From: Nitrospira sp. CR1.3
GTDB taxonomy: Bacteria; Nitrospirota; Nitrospiria; Nitrospirales; Nitrospiraceae
Direction: 5' to 3'
NCBI GenBank assembly: GCA_014055525.1
Contig: WIAH01000004.1
Coordinates: 62,001 to 126,000 of the forward strand
DNA length: 64,000 bases
Every line of letters starts with the position of its first letter. Position 1 is the stretch's first letter. A model generated the notes under the pieces. That model had not been told where the DNA came from. It ran no database searches and was given only the letters and a program-made list of their open reading frames with translations. The translations under genes and the position numbers were made by a program. Of this stretch, positions 26,724-36,200 are shown in pieces.

Positions 26724-27965
26724 ATGAACAGCATTTTTACGATGGTTCTTGCGGGTGGAAAAGGAGAACGGCTTCAGCCCTTGACCGAGCATCGGGCGAA
26801 ACCGGCCGTTCCGTTCGGCGGAAAATACCGCATCATTGATTTTACTCTCAGTAATTGTCTGAACTCCGGGCTTCGCAGAGTCGCCGTGCTGATTCAATAC
26901 AAGTCCCATTCGCTTGATCGCCACATCCGCATTGGTTGGGACGTCTTGAATGCCGAACTGGGCGAGTACATCGCCTCCATCCCGCCTCAGCAACGAATCA
27001 GCGAAGAATGGTATCGCGGGACGGCCGATGCGGTGTATCAGAATCTGTTCTTGTTGGACAGCGAACAGCCCGAATTCGTGCTGATACTGGCCGGCGACCA
27101 CATCTATAAGATGAATTATATGGAGATGTTCCATTGGCTGATTGCGAAAAGCGCGGATGTCGTGGTCGGCGCCATCGACATTCCCATTCAGGAAGCCAGC
27201 CGGTTCGGCGTCATGGCCGTGGACGAGGATTTCCGCGTCACGCGTTTCGACGAAAAGCCGGCGAATCCCACCCCCATCCCGGGCGATCCGACGCAAGCCT
27301 TCGGCTCCATGGGCATTTATCTCTTCCGGGCCAAGAGTCTTCGCGAGGAACTTATTGCGGACGCCAAAGAAGGCACGGCGCACGATTTCGGAAAGAATAT
27401 CATTCCCCGCATGCTCGGCAGCAGTCGGAAGGTCTATGCGTTCAAGTTCCAGGACGCCAACAAGAAAGCGGTGAAGTACTGGCGCGATATCGGAACGCTT
27501 GACGCCTACTGGGAAGCCAATCTCGATCTGGTCGCCGTCGATCCGCTGTTCAATCTCTATGATCAACAGTGGCCGATCAGGACCTACCAGGGGCAATTCC
27601 CTCCGGCCAAGTTCGTCTTTGCGCAGGACTATCAGGGCGGCCGCATGGGCGTCGCGCTGGACTCGATCGTGTGCGGCGGCTGCATCATCTCGGGCGGACG
27701 CGTGCAGAACAGCGTCCTCTCCCCGAATGTCCGCATTCAGGACCATGCCGACGTCCGCGACTCCGTGATTATGGAGAACGTCGAAATCGGCGAACACAGC
27801 CGGATTCGTCGCGCGATCATCGATAAGGACGTCGTGATTCCGGCCAAGACGGAGATCGGCTACGATCGGGACGCCGACGCCCAGCGATTCACGGTGACGG
27901 AATCCGGCCTGGTCGTGATTTCCAAGGGAATGAAACTGCATGCCTCCCTCGATTCATCCGGTTGA
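26724..27965 (+). CDS. glgC: glucose-1-phosphate adenylyltransferase
   Basis: A 413-residue ADP-glucose pyrophosphorylase, first committed enzyme of bacterial glycogen synthesis. The nucleotide loop reads VLAGGKGERLQPLTEHRAKP, followed by the substrate motifs GTADAVYQNL and FDEKP. The last 120 residues form a left-handed beta-helix (SVIMENVEIGEHSRIRRAII). Length is normal. Its last 26 bases overlap the start of the helicase C-terminal-half gene. Confidence 0.95.
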   Translation: MNSIFTMVLAGGKGERLQPLTEHRAKPAVPFGGKYRIIDFTLSNCLNSGLRRVAVLIQYKSHSLDRHIRIGWDVLNAELGEYIASIPPQQRISEEWYRGTADAVYQNLFLLDSEQPEFVLILAGDHIYKMNYMEMFHWLIAKSADVVVGAIDIPIQEASRFGVMAVDEDFRVTRFDEKPANPTPIPGDPTQAFGSMGIYLFRAKSLREELIADAKEGTAHDFGKNIIPRMLGSSRKVYAFKFQDANKKAVKYWRDIGTLDAYWEANLDLVAVDPLFNLYDQQWPIRTYQGQFPPAKFVFAQDYQGGRMGVALDSIVCGGCIISGGRVQNSVLSPNVRIQDHADVRDSVIMENVEIGEHSRIRRAIIDKDVVIPAKTEIGYDRDADAQRFTVTESGLVVISKGMKLHASLDSSG

Positions 27966-29799
27966 TCTGATCTCGGCCCTTCGACAGAAACACCTGACTC
28001 CCGCCATCGTGTTCCTGACGTCAAGACGCGCCTGTGATGAGGCGATGCAGGCCTTCGATCACAATGAAGCCCTGCTCCCTCCTGCCCGTCAGGAGGCGAT
28101 TGCCGCGGTTCTGGACGATGTCATCGCGCAGTATCCCAGCATCGCGGAACATCCCTTGATTCCCACGGTCCAGCGAATCGGCGTGGCGGCGCACCATGCA
28201 GGCCACCTTCCCTCCTGGAAAATCGCCGTCGAAGAATTGATGCGGCACGGCTGTTTGGACGCGGTGTTCGCCACGACGACGCTCGCGGCCGGTGTGGATT
28301 TTCCGGCGCGCACGGTGATCATCACCCAGTCCAGCATTCGAAAGGCGCGGGACTTTACCGACCTGACCATCGGCGAGGTGCAGCAGATCGCCGGCCGGGC
28401 GGGACGCCGTGGCAAGGACCTCGTCGGATTCGCGATCGTGACGCCATCCCCTTACATCGACCTTGCGGTGCTGACCAAAGGGTTTACCGGTCATCCGGAA
28501 GCCATCAACAGCCAATTCGTCATCACCTATCCGATGGTCTTAAATCTCCTGAAGGCCCACCCTCTCGATCAGATGCAGTCCATCCTGGCGAAAAGCTTCG
28601 CCCAGTTTCAATTGAATCAACGCGCAGAAGTGCTCGAGCGCAAACTGGACGACGTGCATCGACAGATGGAACCGTACGGACCGCGCGTTTGCACCGACTG
28701 GATTTCTCAATGGCACATGTTCGATCAAGTCCGCCGGCAGCGGTCTCATCGAGCGCCGGCGAAGAACCATGAGCCTCCGGAAGTCGCGGCGCGTTTCCGC
28801 TTTCTCACCCCCGGGCGTGTGACGGGCCTGTCCAAAGCCCGTGGCGTGGTCCTTCGACAGTACCGCAGCAAGGGTCAAAAGAGTCCCATGGTGACCTTGC
28901 TGCGCCCGGGTGGCGCCATTACCGAATGTCCCGCCGCCATCGTGACCGATGTCTTCGACCGCATGCTGGAGTGCAAGGAAGCGCCGTCCTATCCCTGGTG
29001 TACGCCCGAAAGCCTCGAGTCGCTGCTGCAGGATCTGGAGGATTTGCCTACCAGGCTTCCGACATTGCCGATCCTTGTCTCGAAGGATGATGAGCCGATC
29101 CCGGACGCGGTCGTGCAAACGCTCGGCGATTTTTCCTGCCCGACCTGCCCGTCGAGGTCGGCGTGCCAGAAAGATTATCTCAACGCTTCCAAGCTCCGGC
29201 AGGAGCAGCAGCGGCACATGAAGTCGATTCAAGCGTTGCGGACCAGCCTGTGGCATCGCTTTCAAGAGCGGATCGAAGCCCTGCAGAAATTCGGCTACCT
29301 GACTGCCACGGCGCAGTTGACGGAGGCGGGTGAATGGGCTCGGCTGATCCGTATCGACCATTCACTCCTCATTACCGAACTCATCCGCAGCGAGGCTTTT
29401 ACGGGAGCGGATCCGTCCCTGTTGGCGGCCGTGATGTCGAGCATTGCGCACGACGATGATCGACCTGGTCTGTTTCCCCGCATCAGTGCGGGATTGGGCT
29501 CCCTCCTGGGTCAAGTTCGTAAGCTGGCCGAGTCGCTTGCTCCGTACGAGGAACCGCCATTGTTGAGGGCGGATATTGCCGCAGTCACGGAACGATGGAT
29601 TGCCGATCCGCAGCTCACCTGGATCGGCCTGTGCAAGATGACCACGATGGCCGAAGGAGACATTTACCGTCTACTCGCCAGGACGCTGGAGTTTCTGTCG
29701 CAACTGCACACATTGAAGGATACCCATCCGGCTCTGGCAGACTGCGCGTCACAGGCTATGGCTGTGCTGCGCCGGGGCGTGCTGGAGGAATTGCCATGA
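27940..29799 (+). CDS. C-terminal half of a DSHCT-type Ski2-like helicase (split gene, first part)
   Basis: A 619-residue protein that starts inside the glgC 3' end, with AAGGGA nine bases upstream. It begins directly in the second RecA domain (AIVFLTSRRACDEAM, then AAHHAGHLP) and carries motif V (TTTLAAGVDFPA) and motif VI (QIAGRAGRRG, residues 149-158). It has no Walker A or DExx box. A Cys cluster (C400, C403, C409) and a DSHCT-like helical tail (FGYLTATAQLTEAGEWARLIRI) follow. The missing ATP-binding half is encoded downstream at 29877 in the same direction, so the gene order is the reverse of the protein order. It should be inactive alone; assembly with the other half is inferred. Confidence 0.85.
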   Translation: MPPSIHPVDLISALRQKHLTPAIVFLTSRRACDEAMQAFDHNEALLPPARQEAIAAVLDDVIAQYPSIAEHPLIPTVQRIGVAAHHAGHLPSWKIAVEELMRHGCLDAVFATTTLAAGVDFPARTVIITQSSIRKARDFTDLTIGEVQQIAGRAGRRGKDLVGFAIVTPSPYIDLAVLTKGFTGHPEAINSQFVITYPMVLNLLKAHPLDQMQSILAKSFAQFQLNQRAEVLERKLDDVHRQMEPYGPRVCTDWISQWHMFDQVRRQRSHRAPAKNHEPPEVAARFRFLTPGRVTGLSKARGVVLRQYRSKGQKSPMVTLLRPGGAITECPAAIVTDVFDRMLECKEAPSYPWCTPESLESLLQDLEDLPTRLPTLPILVSKDDEPIPDAVVQTLGDFSCPTCPSRSACQKDYLNASKLRQEQQRHMKSIQALRTSLWHRFQERIEALQKFGYLTATAQLTEAGEWARLIRIDHSLLITELIRSEAFTGADPSLLAAVMSSIAHDDDRPGLFPRISAGLGSLLGQVRKLAESLAPYEEPPLLRADIAAVTERWIADPQLTWIGLCKMTTMAEGDIYRLLARTLEFLSQLHTLKDTHPALADCASQAMAVLRRGVLEELP

Positions 29800-29802
29800 G
29801 CA

Positions 29803-29872
29803 GCAGCGAGAGTCGCGAGAAAGGCGAGAAGCGAGCTAACCTGTCTCGCTAGTCCCGCTCGTCTCGCTTAGA
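29803..29872. repeat. GCGAG-rich repeat between the two helicase halves
   Basis: This spacer is made of degenerate GCGAGA/TCTCGC units, including a perfect 6-bp hairpin AGCGAG/CTCGCT (29830-29835, 29845-29850). It resembles the repeat at 17143-17220. Such a repeat could have mediated the recombination that split and permuted the helicase gene. Confidence 0.45.
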
Positions 29873-29876
29873 CGCT

Positions 29877-30941
29877 ATGACAACCGACGAATTAGAGAAA
29901 CTTCTGGCGCAGCAACCGATCGCGCTCCTGCATCGTCTGGCGCGAGGTCGCGTGCATCGACATTTTCGAGCAGGCAAGCGACGACTGATCGAGCTATTGC
30001 TCCGGCATTCGGCGGAAAATCGGGCGGGGTTCGAGTCCGATCTTCAGGCATTAATCGGCGAACGGAAATCCCAGCGGCCAGAACCGCCTCAATTGCGTCA
30101 TCAGGCTCCGCTATCCCCCCGCACGGATCACCAGTCACGGCGACCGCATCCTCACCATGAACCGGATTCTCACGAGCCGTCGGTGTCACTCGCAGAATGG
30201 CTTGCCGGTATCGGCGTGCCGACACCACAGCCGTTCGTGCCGGATCCCTGGCAAGACGACGCGCTGGATAAATTAGAAACCGGGGATGTCATTGTCAGCG
30301 TCCCGACAGGCAGCGGAAAAACCTACGTGGCAGTGGAAGCAGCACGGCGGGCCATGGAGGACAATCGAACGGTCATTTACACTTCTCCGTTAAAAGCGCT
30401 TTCAAACACGAAGTACACGGAGTTTTCGCGCATCTTCGGCGCAGACCTGGTCGGCATCCTTACGGGAGACCGGCGAGACAACGGACAGGCCCCTCTCCTG
30501 ATCATGACGACGGAAATCCTGCGCAATCTGCTCTACGACGCTGCCGGAGGTGAGATCGACCTGCGGCTCGACACGCTTGGTCTGGTGATCATGGATGAGT
30601 CGCAATATTTGGCCGATCCTGAACGAGGCGTCGTGTGGGAAGAAACCATCATCTTCTGCCCATCGCAGGCCCGTCTGCTCCTGTTGTCCGCCTCCATCGG
30701 CAATCCGCACGATATCGCCGACTGGTTGACGTCGATCCGTCCTGTCCCCTGTCACCTCATCAAACACAGCAAACGTACCGTGCCTCTCAGAGCCGGCTAT
30801 CTCCATCCCGACGGCAAGCTCACGCCGTTGTTCAGGACGATCGGCATTCCGCACGGACATCCCGGCCATTGGCATCCCGAAGCCAAGCGGCTCTTTGCTC
30901 GCTATGAAGACGAGACGATGCCGTCGGGCCGGCGACGATGA
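29877..30941 (+). CDS. N-terminal half of a DSHCT-type Ski2-like helicase (split gene, second part)
   Basis: A 354-residue protein holding only the first RecA domain: Q-motif region (PDPWQDDALDKLE), Walker A PTGSGKT (143-149), motif Ia (TSPLKALSNTKYTEF), DESQ box at Asp240 and motif III SASIGN from 271. It stops after a linker (RLFARYEDETMPSGRRR) exactly where the second RecA domain should begin. That domain is encoded by the upstream gene at 27940. Together they would give about 973 residues, a normal HelY/Mtr4-like size. No ribosome site is visible before ATG 29877, so its translation may depend on the upstream gene. Confidence 0.85.
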   Translation: MTTDELEKLLAQQPIALLHRLARGRVHRHFRAGKRRLIELLLRHSAENRAGFESDLQALIGERKSQRPEPPQLRHQAPLSPRTDHQSRRPHPHHEPDSHEPSVSLAEWLAGIGVPTPQPFVPDPWQDDALDKLETGDVIVSVPTGSGKTYVAVEAARRAMEDNRTVIYTSPLKALSNTKYTEFSRIFGADLVGILTGDRRDNGQAPLLIMTTEILRNLLYDAAGGEIDLRLDTLGLVIMDESQYLADPERGVVWEETIIFCPSQARLLLLSASIGNPHDIADWLTSIRPVPCHLIKHSKRTVPLRAGYLHPDGKLTPLFRTIGIPHGHPGHWHPEAKRLFARYEDETMPSGRRR

Positions 30942-31116
30942 GGGGGGTAAAGGGATAGAGGAGGAGTAAGGGGATCGCGAGGTACTGGGGTGGAGAGACA
31001 AGGGGATAGAAAGGTAATGAGGTAAGGAATTCGTAGAGACGAGGAGCACGTCCTCCGGAACTTCGTTATCCCCTACCCCCCGTATCCCTTTATCCCTGTA
31101 CACCATTCCACGTTGA

Positions 31117-32100
31117 TTAAAAGATCAGGGTGAGTCCTGCCGTGAGCCCGTGTCGCAGTGATTGAAACTGTGTGAGAGGAAATGACTCCGTGGATCCTGT
31201 CACCGGATGCACGGTGAGATTACCGCTGAGGACTTGGTTCCAATACACCCGGTACCCCACGTCAGCGGCGAAATTCTTAGTAAACATGAATCGAACTCCG
31301 GCATCGGCGTCCGCCCCGATTCCGTAGCCCGTCATCGAGAAGCTGGGGTTCTGTTTCAGATCGGGTCGTAGGTGATGAATGTCTTTGTTATCCAGCAGGC
31401 TGATCGGAATGAAAGCTACGGTGCCGCGCAGGCTGAAGCGTCTCGTCAGCCGGTATTCGGATGACGCTCCGACTCGAAACGAATGCCAGTCGGTCGTATT
31501 GGTGATGACCGTCTGGCCTTGATTGCTGCTGGTTCCAGCCGGCTGACAGGTGAACCCGGGAATGACGCCGGGATTACAGGCGATTTGTGCGACACCGACC
31601 GCCTGATACTCCGTGTGCCAGTATTGATAGCCGCCGAACACATCGAGGTAACCGCGGTTGTGGGGAAATTCTTTCACACGACCGCCCAAATCCGCATTGA
31701 CATACCACATGCCATTGCCGTTGATGTCGCTGTTGGTTTGAGAGAAGAGTTGCTGCCCAGACCCGTAGTCATCGTCAGTGAGCCGCCCTCCCCCGATGTT
31801 CGCAAATCCGAGGTTCAGCTTGCCGAAAATCTTCGGAGAGATCCAGAATTTTCCCGCCAGATCGATGACGTTGGTGCCCACGTCCTTATAGATCAGTTTG
31901 GATGTCGGGTTACCGAGACCCGGGACCGAAGAGGCGTTATGGGCCCATCTCGTGTCGCCGACGCTGATCCAGGTTCCGGCGCTGAGTTCGATCTGTGGCC
32001 GTCGTTCATCGGATGGTTCCTGGGCGACGGCGAGCGTCACAAAGCCGAACAGCAAGGCACTGCCCAGCACGATCGATCCTGCGTAGCTCCGCAACGTCAT
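31117..32100 (-). CDS. outer-membrane beta-barrel protein
   Basis: A 327-residue protein. ATG 32100 overlaps the upstream gene (ATGA) and opens a signal peptide (SIVLGSALLFGFVTLAVAQ). The mature part alternates aromatic/polar strands (GYLDVFGGYQYWHTEYQA; FSLRGTVAFIPIS) and ends in Leu-Ile-Phe, the terminal-Phe sorting signal of barrels. The general pattern resembles omptin/protochlamydial outer-membrane porins, but no protease residues can be assigned. Confidence 0.75.
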   Translation of the reverse strand: MTLRSYAGSIVLGSALLFGFVTLAVAQEPSDERRPQIELSAGTWISVGDTRWAHNASSVPGLGNPTSKLIYKDVGTNVIDLAGKFWISPKIFGKLNLGFANIGGGRLTDDDYGSGQQLFSQTNSDINGNGMWYVNADLGGRVKEFPHNRGYLDVFGGYQYWHTEYQAVGVAQIACNPGVIPGFTCQPAGTSSNQGQTVITNTTDWHSFRVGASSEYRLTRRFSLRGTVAFIPISLLDNKDIHHLRPDLKQNPSFSMTGYGIGADADAGVRFMFTKNFAADVGYRVYWNQVLSGNLTVHPVTGSTESFPLTQFQSLRHGLTAGLTLIF

Positions 32101-32402
32101 CGCCTTGATCCGCCACGCTGAATGATCACGGTATCCGCACATCGCTCGACCGTTTCCGGCATGACCCGTTGACAAGCAGCGCGAATCTCTTCGAGTACGA
32201 ATTGGTGTTGCGAATAGGCGGCCCACCAGACAAGCCAGGTTCCCAGACCGAACGCCACGGCTATCCCCGCGATCCACTGGATGACCAAGCGGGTGGTAGC
32301 AGAAAAAGGCCGTGAACGCACCGCGACCGGCGCCTCTTTTTCAATCGCCTGAAGATTCGGCATAGCCAGTTTGATAGGAGCAACTTGAATGCCAAGCTTC
32401 AT
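32097..32402 (-). CDS. small single-helix membrane protein
   Basis: A 101-residue protein with one transmembrane helix (LVIQWIAGIAVAFGLGTWLVWWAAY) and a C-terminal part holding two cysteines (AACQRVMPETVERCADTV) that would face the periplasm if the N-terminus is inside. The four-base overlap with the barrel gene indicates an operon and possibly a functional link. Confidence 0.65.
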   Translation of the reverse strand: MKLGIQVAPIKLAMPNLQAIEKEAPVAVRSRPFSATTRLVIQWIAGIAVAFGLGTWLVWWAAYSQHQFVLEEIRAACQRVMPETVERCADTVIIQRGGSRR

Positions 32403-32754
32403 CCTACTGGACAGAAGCGATTCTGGATATAGTTTTGTGGCAATGACGCAGCGAGCTTCAATCTCTTGACCGGCCAGGGCGGGGACCTGTATAACGCTGT
32501 TCGTTACGAACAGCGAGTTTTGAGTTCTGAGTCGTGAGTTCAGAGTTTAGTAGCAGGTCGCTTCAGATTCTCACCTCTCCTTTAGCGCCCTTCGAACCAT
32601 TTTCTCAGGACTCGGCACTGTGCAAGTCAGGATGTTCAAAAAGGCCGTTCGGCAAGGCCGCAGCGAGTGAAGAGATGAAGCGTACAGTCGTTGGTACGTT
32701 GAATCTCTGAACGATGCGAGAACGAAGCTGACGACCTTTTTCAACATCCTGTCT
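32403..32754. other. intergenic region with a hairpin and a palindromic repeat
   Basis: No gene is supported here. A perfect 9-bp inverted repeat CGCTGTTCG/CGAACAGCG lies at 32495-32515 with a 3-nt loop, followed by degenerate GAGTTCTGAGT/GAGTTCAGAGT repeats. The palindromic repeat copy B (32628-32751) ends three bases before the tRNA gene. Confidence 0.5.
32628..32751. repeat. imperfect palindromic intergenic repeat, copy B
   Basis: A 124-bp element with arms CAGGATGTTCAAAAAGGCC and GACCTTTTTCAACATCCTG (two mismatches). The internal sequence is also partly self-complementary (GCAGCGAGTGAAGAGATGAAG with a centre near GTACAGTCGTTGGTAC). It shares terminal design with copy A at 15502-15609. 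A REP/MITE-like repeat is the best description. Confidence 0.7.
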
Positions 32755-32830
32755 GCGCCCGTAGCTCAATGGATAGAGCACCAGACTACGGATCTGGGGG
32801 TTACAGGTTCAAGTCCTGTCGGGCGCACCA
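32755..32830 (+). tRNA. tRNA-Arg (anticodon ACG)
   Basis: A 76-nt cloverleaf: acceptor GCGCCCG/CGGGCGC, D arm GCTC/GAGC, anticodon stem CCAGA/TCTGG with loop CTACGGA (anticodon ACG), five-base variable loop, T arm ACAGG/CCTGT with TTCAAGT, and an encoded CCA end. The A34 would be edited to inosine to read CGN codons. It lies at the boundary between ordinary genes and the exported-protein region. Confidence 0.95.
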
Positions 32831-32878
32831 CAATTGACGAATCTGGGCATATCTGATTCAGTCCTGTCGGGCGCACCA
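32812..32878 (+). repeat. direct repeat of the tRNA-Arg 3' end (possible att remnant)
   Basis: The 19 bases AGTCCTGTCGGGCGCACCA that end the tRNA (32812-32830) recur exactly at 32860-32878, 48 bp downstream, preceded by a further TTCA match. This is the usual footprint of integration at a tRNA 3' end, or the remains of a tandem tRNA copy. No integrase gene is seen in the window. Confidence 0.6.
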
Positions 32879-33271
32879 TACCACACTTCGTGTGAGCCGC
32901 GGGCTATTCAGGCGCAGCCTCTCTTGTATTGACGCCCGCGGATAGAACCCTCCAAGAATCTTTGTCCACTTGCTCGTGCCGCTGCCTCATCGGCGTAAGC
33001 CCTCCCCTGTCGACGGCAACGTATTAAGCACCGACACTAGGCGCGAATTACGGAATTCCTGTTAACCGCCGGTACACCCGCCTCCGCCAAACTCAGTCCT
33101 ATCTTCCAGACCCCACCTTTCGTATAGGGCAGGTCTAATTCATTGACTTCCCTTACAAACTCTCCATAGACTAGCGCCCTTACTTGGACTGAACCTTAAG
33201 GGAATTTAGCGCGACATAGGACTGCGAGCTACCATCTTCTTCGTTGCGCAGTGAGCTAGACAGAGGGTGCC
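32831..33271. promoter_or_regulatory. leader region upstream of the WD40-caspase gene
   Basis: No gene is supported over 440 bp apart from the tRNA-end repeat. A perfect 8-bp inverted repeat CCGCGGGC/GCCCGCGG (32897-32904, 32934-32941) may terminate the tRNA transcript. A weak promoter-like pair TTGACT (33143-33148) and TAGACT (33167-33172), spaced 18 bp, could serve the downstream gene. Confidence 0.35.
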
Positions 33272-36200
33272 GTGAGCGGAAAGGGCCGTCTCCGCGTCAT
33301 GCAGAAGCGTACCTCTGCCGGGCTGCTTTCCGGTGGACTGCTTCTCCTTTGCGCGTCCGCCTTCGCGCTTGAACAAACGACCAGATTACTGGCAGGACAT
33401 ACCAACGAAATTCTGGCCGTTGCCTTTTCACCAGACGGCCGCCTCGTCGCCTCATCCGGCACCGATCAAACCATCCGCCTCTGGGAACCGGACACAGGAC
33501 ATGATCTTCGCGTCCTGCGCGGCCACCTGGGCGCCGTGCATGCGCTTGCTTTTTCACCGGACGGCAAATTACTCGCGTCAGGCAGCGCCGACACGTCGAT
33601 TCGGGTGTGGGATGTAGCATCAGGCCGGGAACTCCGCGCCGTGACATCCACCTTTGGAGCCGTTCGCGCCGTGACCTTCTCGGCAGATGGAAAGACAATC
33701 GCAACCGGAGGCAACGACGGCAGCTTTCGGTTGTGGGATGCAGCAAGCGGCAAGGAGCTGAAATCCGTCCGTGGACAATTCGGAGTGGTGTTTGCTCTTC
33801 GGTTTTCACCCGACGGCAAAGTGCTGGCGACCGGGAGCAGCGATATGCAGGTTCATCTGTGGGATCTCGCGACTGGAAGGCAGAAACAGGCGCTGACCGG
33901 CCATACGGGCGCCGTGCACAGCCTCGCCTTTCATGCCAATAGCCAGTGGCTGGCCAGCGCCTCGGGGGACGGGTCCATTCGCCTCTGGGATCTCGAAAGC
34001 GGACAAGAGCATCTTACATTGACCGGGCATAAAGGGGAAATCTACGCGATCACCTTTGCGCCTGACGGTAAGACACTGGTCTCAGCCGGGGCTGACGGCA
34101 CGGTGCGGGTCTGGGATGTCGCCTCAGGGAGTGAACGGCATACCTTGGGGGGGCACAAGGGTCCGGTATGGTCTGTGGCAATCTCACCGGACGGCGCCCT
34201 CGTCGCTTCAGGCGGTCGCGACCGGACGGTGCGTCTTCAACCGCCGACTCCCCCGACTTTAAGTGCGCAGCTCTCTGAAAAGATGCAACGGCGTGGCAAC
34301 GAAATCGGAACGCCTCCTTCTCCACCTCCGCTGCCCGAGGCGGATCTCGCGATCCGTCCGATGGAAGCGAAAGCCGGGAGCGAAGTCACGTTGACCCTCA
34401 CAGTCAAGAATACAGGAAAAGGTCCGCTCTATCGATTTCAGGCCAGAATTAAGAGCGACGATCCGGCGCTCGACGGACATCTCTTCTATCTGGGGAAGAT
34501 CGACGGCGGACAATCTGCCGACGATGTCGTGATAGTGAAAGTGCCGGTGGATCGCCCAGATGGCAGCATTCCGGTTCGCCTGGAGTTCGAGGAGTACAAC
34601 GGTTTCGTCCCTGATCAACTGAAAGCCATGCTGGCGCTCAAGGGTCTTCCGCGCCCCCGCTTTGCCTTTACGATGCAGATTGTCGACGACGGCAGCGGCA
34701 GTTCGGTCGGCAACGGCGACGGGCGCATTCAAAAAGGAGAGGCCGTGGACCTCCTTGTCACGATCAAAAACGTCGGAACGGTGCCGGCGCAGAACACCTC
34801 CATGGAACTGTCCGTTCCGCCCAGCCAAAGTCTAAAGCTCAATAAGACGCTGCTGGAGTTCGGGTCCCTCAAGCCAGACGAAGCGAAGCACGCCACGGTC
34901 AACCTGTTTGTCGGTAGGGATATCAAAGAGGAGCAACTGCCCGTCCGTCTGTTTATCAAAGAACGCGGTTCCCATACGACGCTTGATGAAACGGTCAAGG
35001 TGGCGATCGATCATCGGACTGCGCCGCAAGTGATCGCCACGAACAAGCTCGTCACCATTGGTCCTGCTTCCGTCAAGATTCACAGTGGGGCGGGAAACGA
35101 AACCTCCGTCATTGCATCCGCGGTCAAGGATCAGGGGCTGGCCGTTACCGGCGAACTCGGCGAGTGGTATCGCGTGCAAATTTCAGCGAAGGAAATCGGC
35201 TGGATCGCAAAAGCAGATGTGAAGGATGTTCAGGAGCCAGTCAAGGGCGACATGCCGATACCGGCCATTGCCGGTTCGCCGGTTGTCAAATTGTTCCAGA
35301 ATGCCCCACCGGTGATCGCTCTGGCGACCCCTTCCGATGGAACTGAAGTCGGCGCCGAGCGAATCAACCTGACGGGCGCTGCTGCCAGCGAGAAGGGTGT
35401 CGCGCGAGTTGAAATTCGCCTAAATGGTCAGCTGATCACGCAACGGGAAAGTCGTGGAATCGCCGTCAAACCTGGTGGATCAGACATCCAAACCAACCTG
35501 GAATTTTCCGAGCGGCTCGTGCTTCAGGAGGGGAAGAACCAGATTGTGGTGACGGCAATCGATCGGGAGAACCTCGCGGCCCACCGGACCCTTCATGTGA
35601 CGCGCGTTGTTGACCGAGGAAAAATCTGGGCGGTCGTGATTGGCATTTCGCACTATAAGTCCGTTCAACCGCTCCGCTACGCGGACAAGGACGCGCTGGC
35701 CTTTCACGACTACCTGGCCAACCACATCGGGATTCCCAAGGAGCAGACCACGCTGTTGCTGAATGAGCAGGCGACACTGATGAACCTCAAGAGGACGCTG
35801 GGCACCGATCTGAGGCGTAAGGCTGGGGAAAAGGATACGGTAATCGTGTATTACGCTGGCCATGGCGCCCCGGAAGCGGACGCTTCTGCCGGTGACGACG
35901 ACGGTTTGGAAAAATACATCGTCCCCTTTGACGCGGACCCGCGTGACCTGTACACCACCGGTCTGCCTATGAGGGAAATCGAAACGATTTTTCAACGGCT
36001 CACACCGGAGCGGATCATCTTCATCAGCGATTCCTGCTACAGCGGCGCGACAGCTGGCCGGACGTTCGCCACAGCTTCGCGCCGAGCCGTCGTGTCGGAA
36101 AATTTCCTGGCTCGCCTCTCGAAAGGCAAGGGACGCATCGTGCTCAGCGCGAGCAAGGCCAGCGAAGTGAGTGAGGAACGGGAGGACCTCGGTCATGGGG

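Noticed and set aside
26601-27941. 446-residue open frame opposite glgC
   Set aside because: Pure antisense shadow of a GC-rich conserved gene; no ribosome site and low-quality composition rich in His and Arg.
32495-32515. Intrinsic terminator
   Set aside because: The hairpin is perfect but has only a short T-run and no gene ends into it on the plus strand; kept only as an inverted repeat.
33380-34240. Repeated DNA that might be a CRISPR array
   Set aside because: The periodicity of about 125 bp is coding and corresponds to WD40 repeats; no array of short identical repeats with unique spacers exists in the window.
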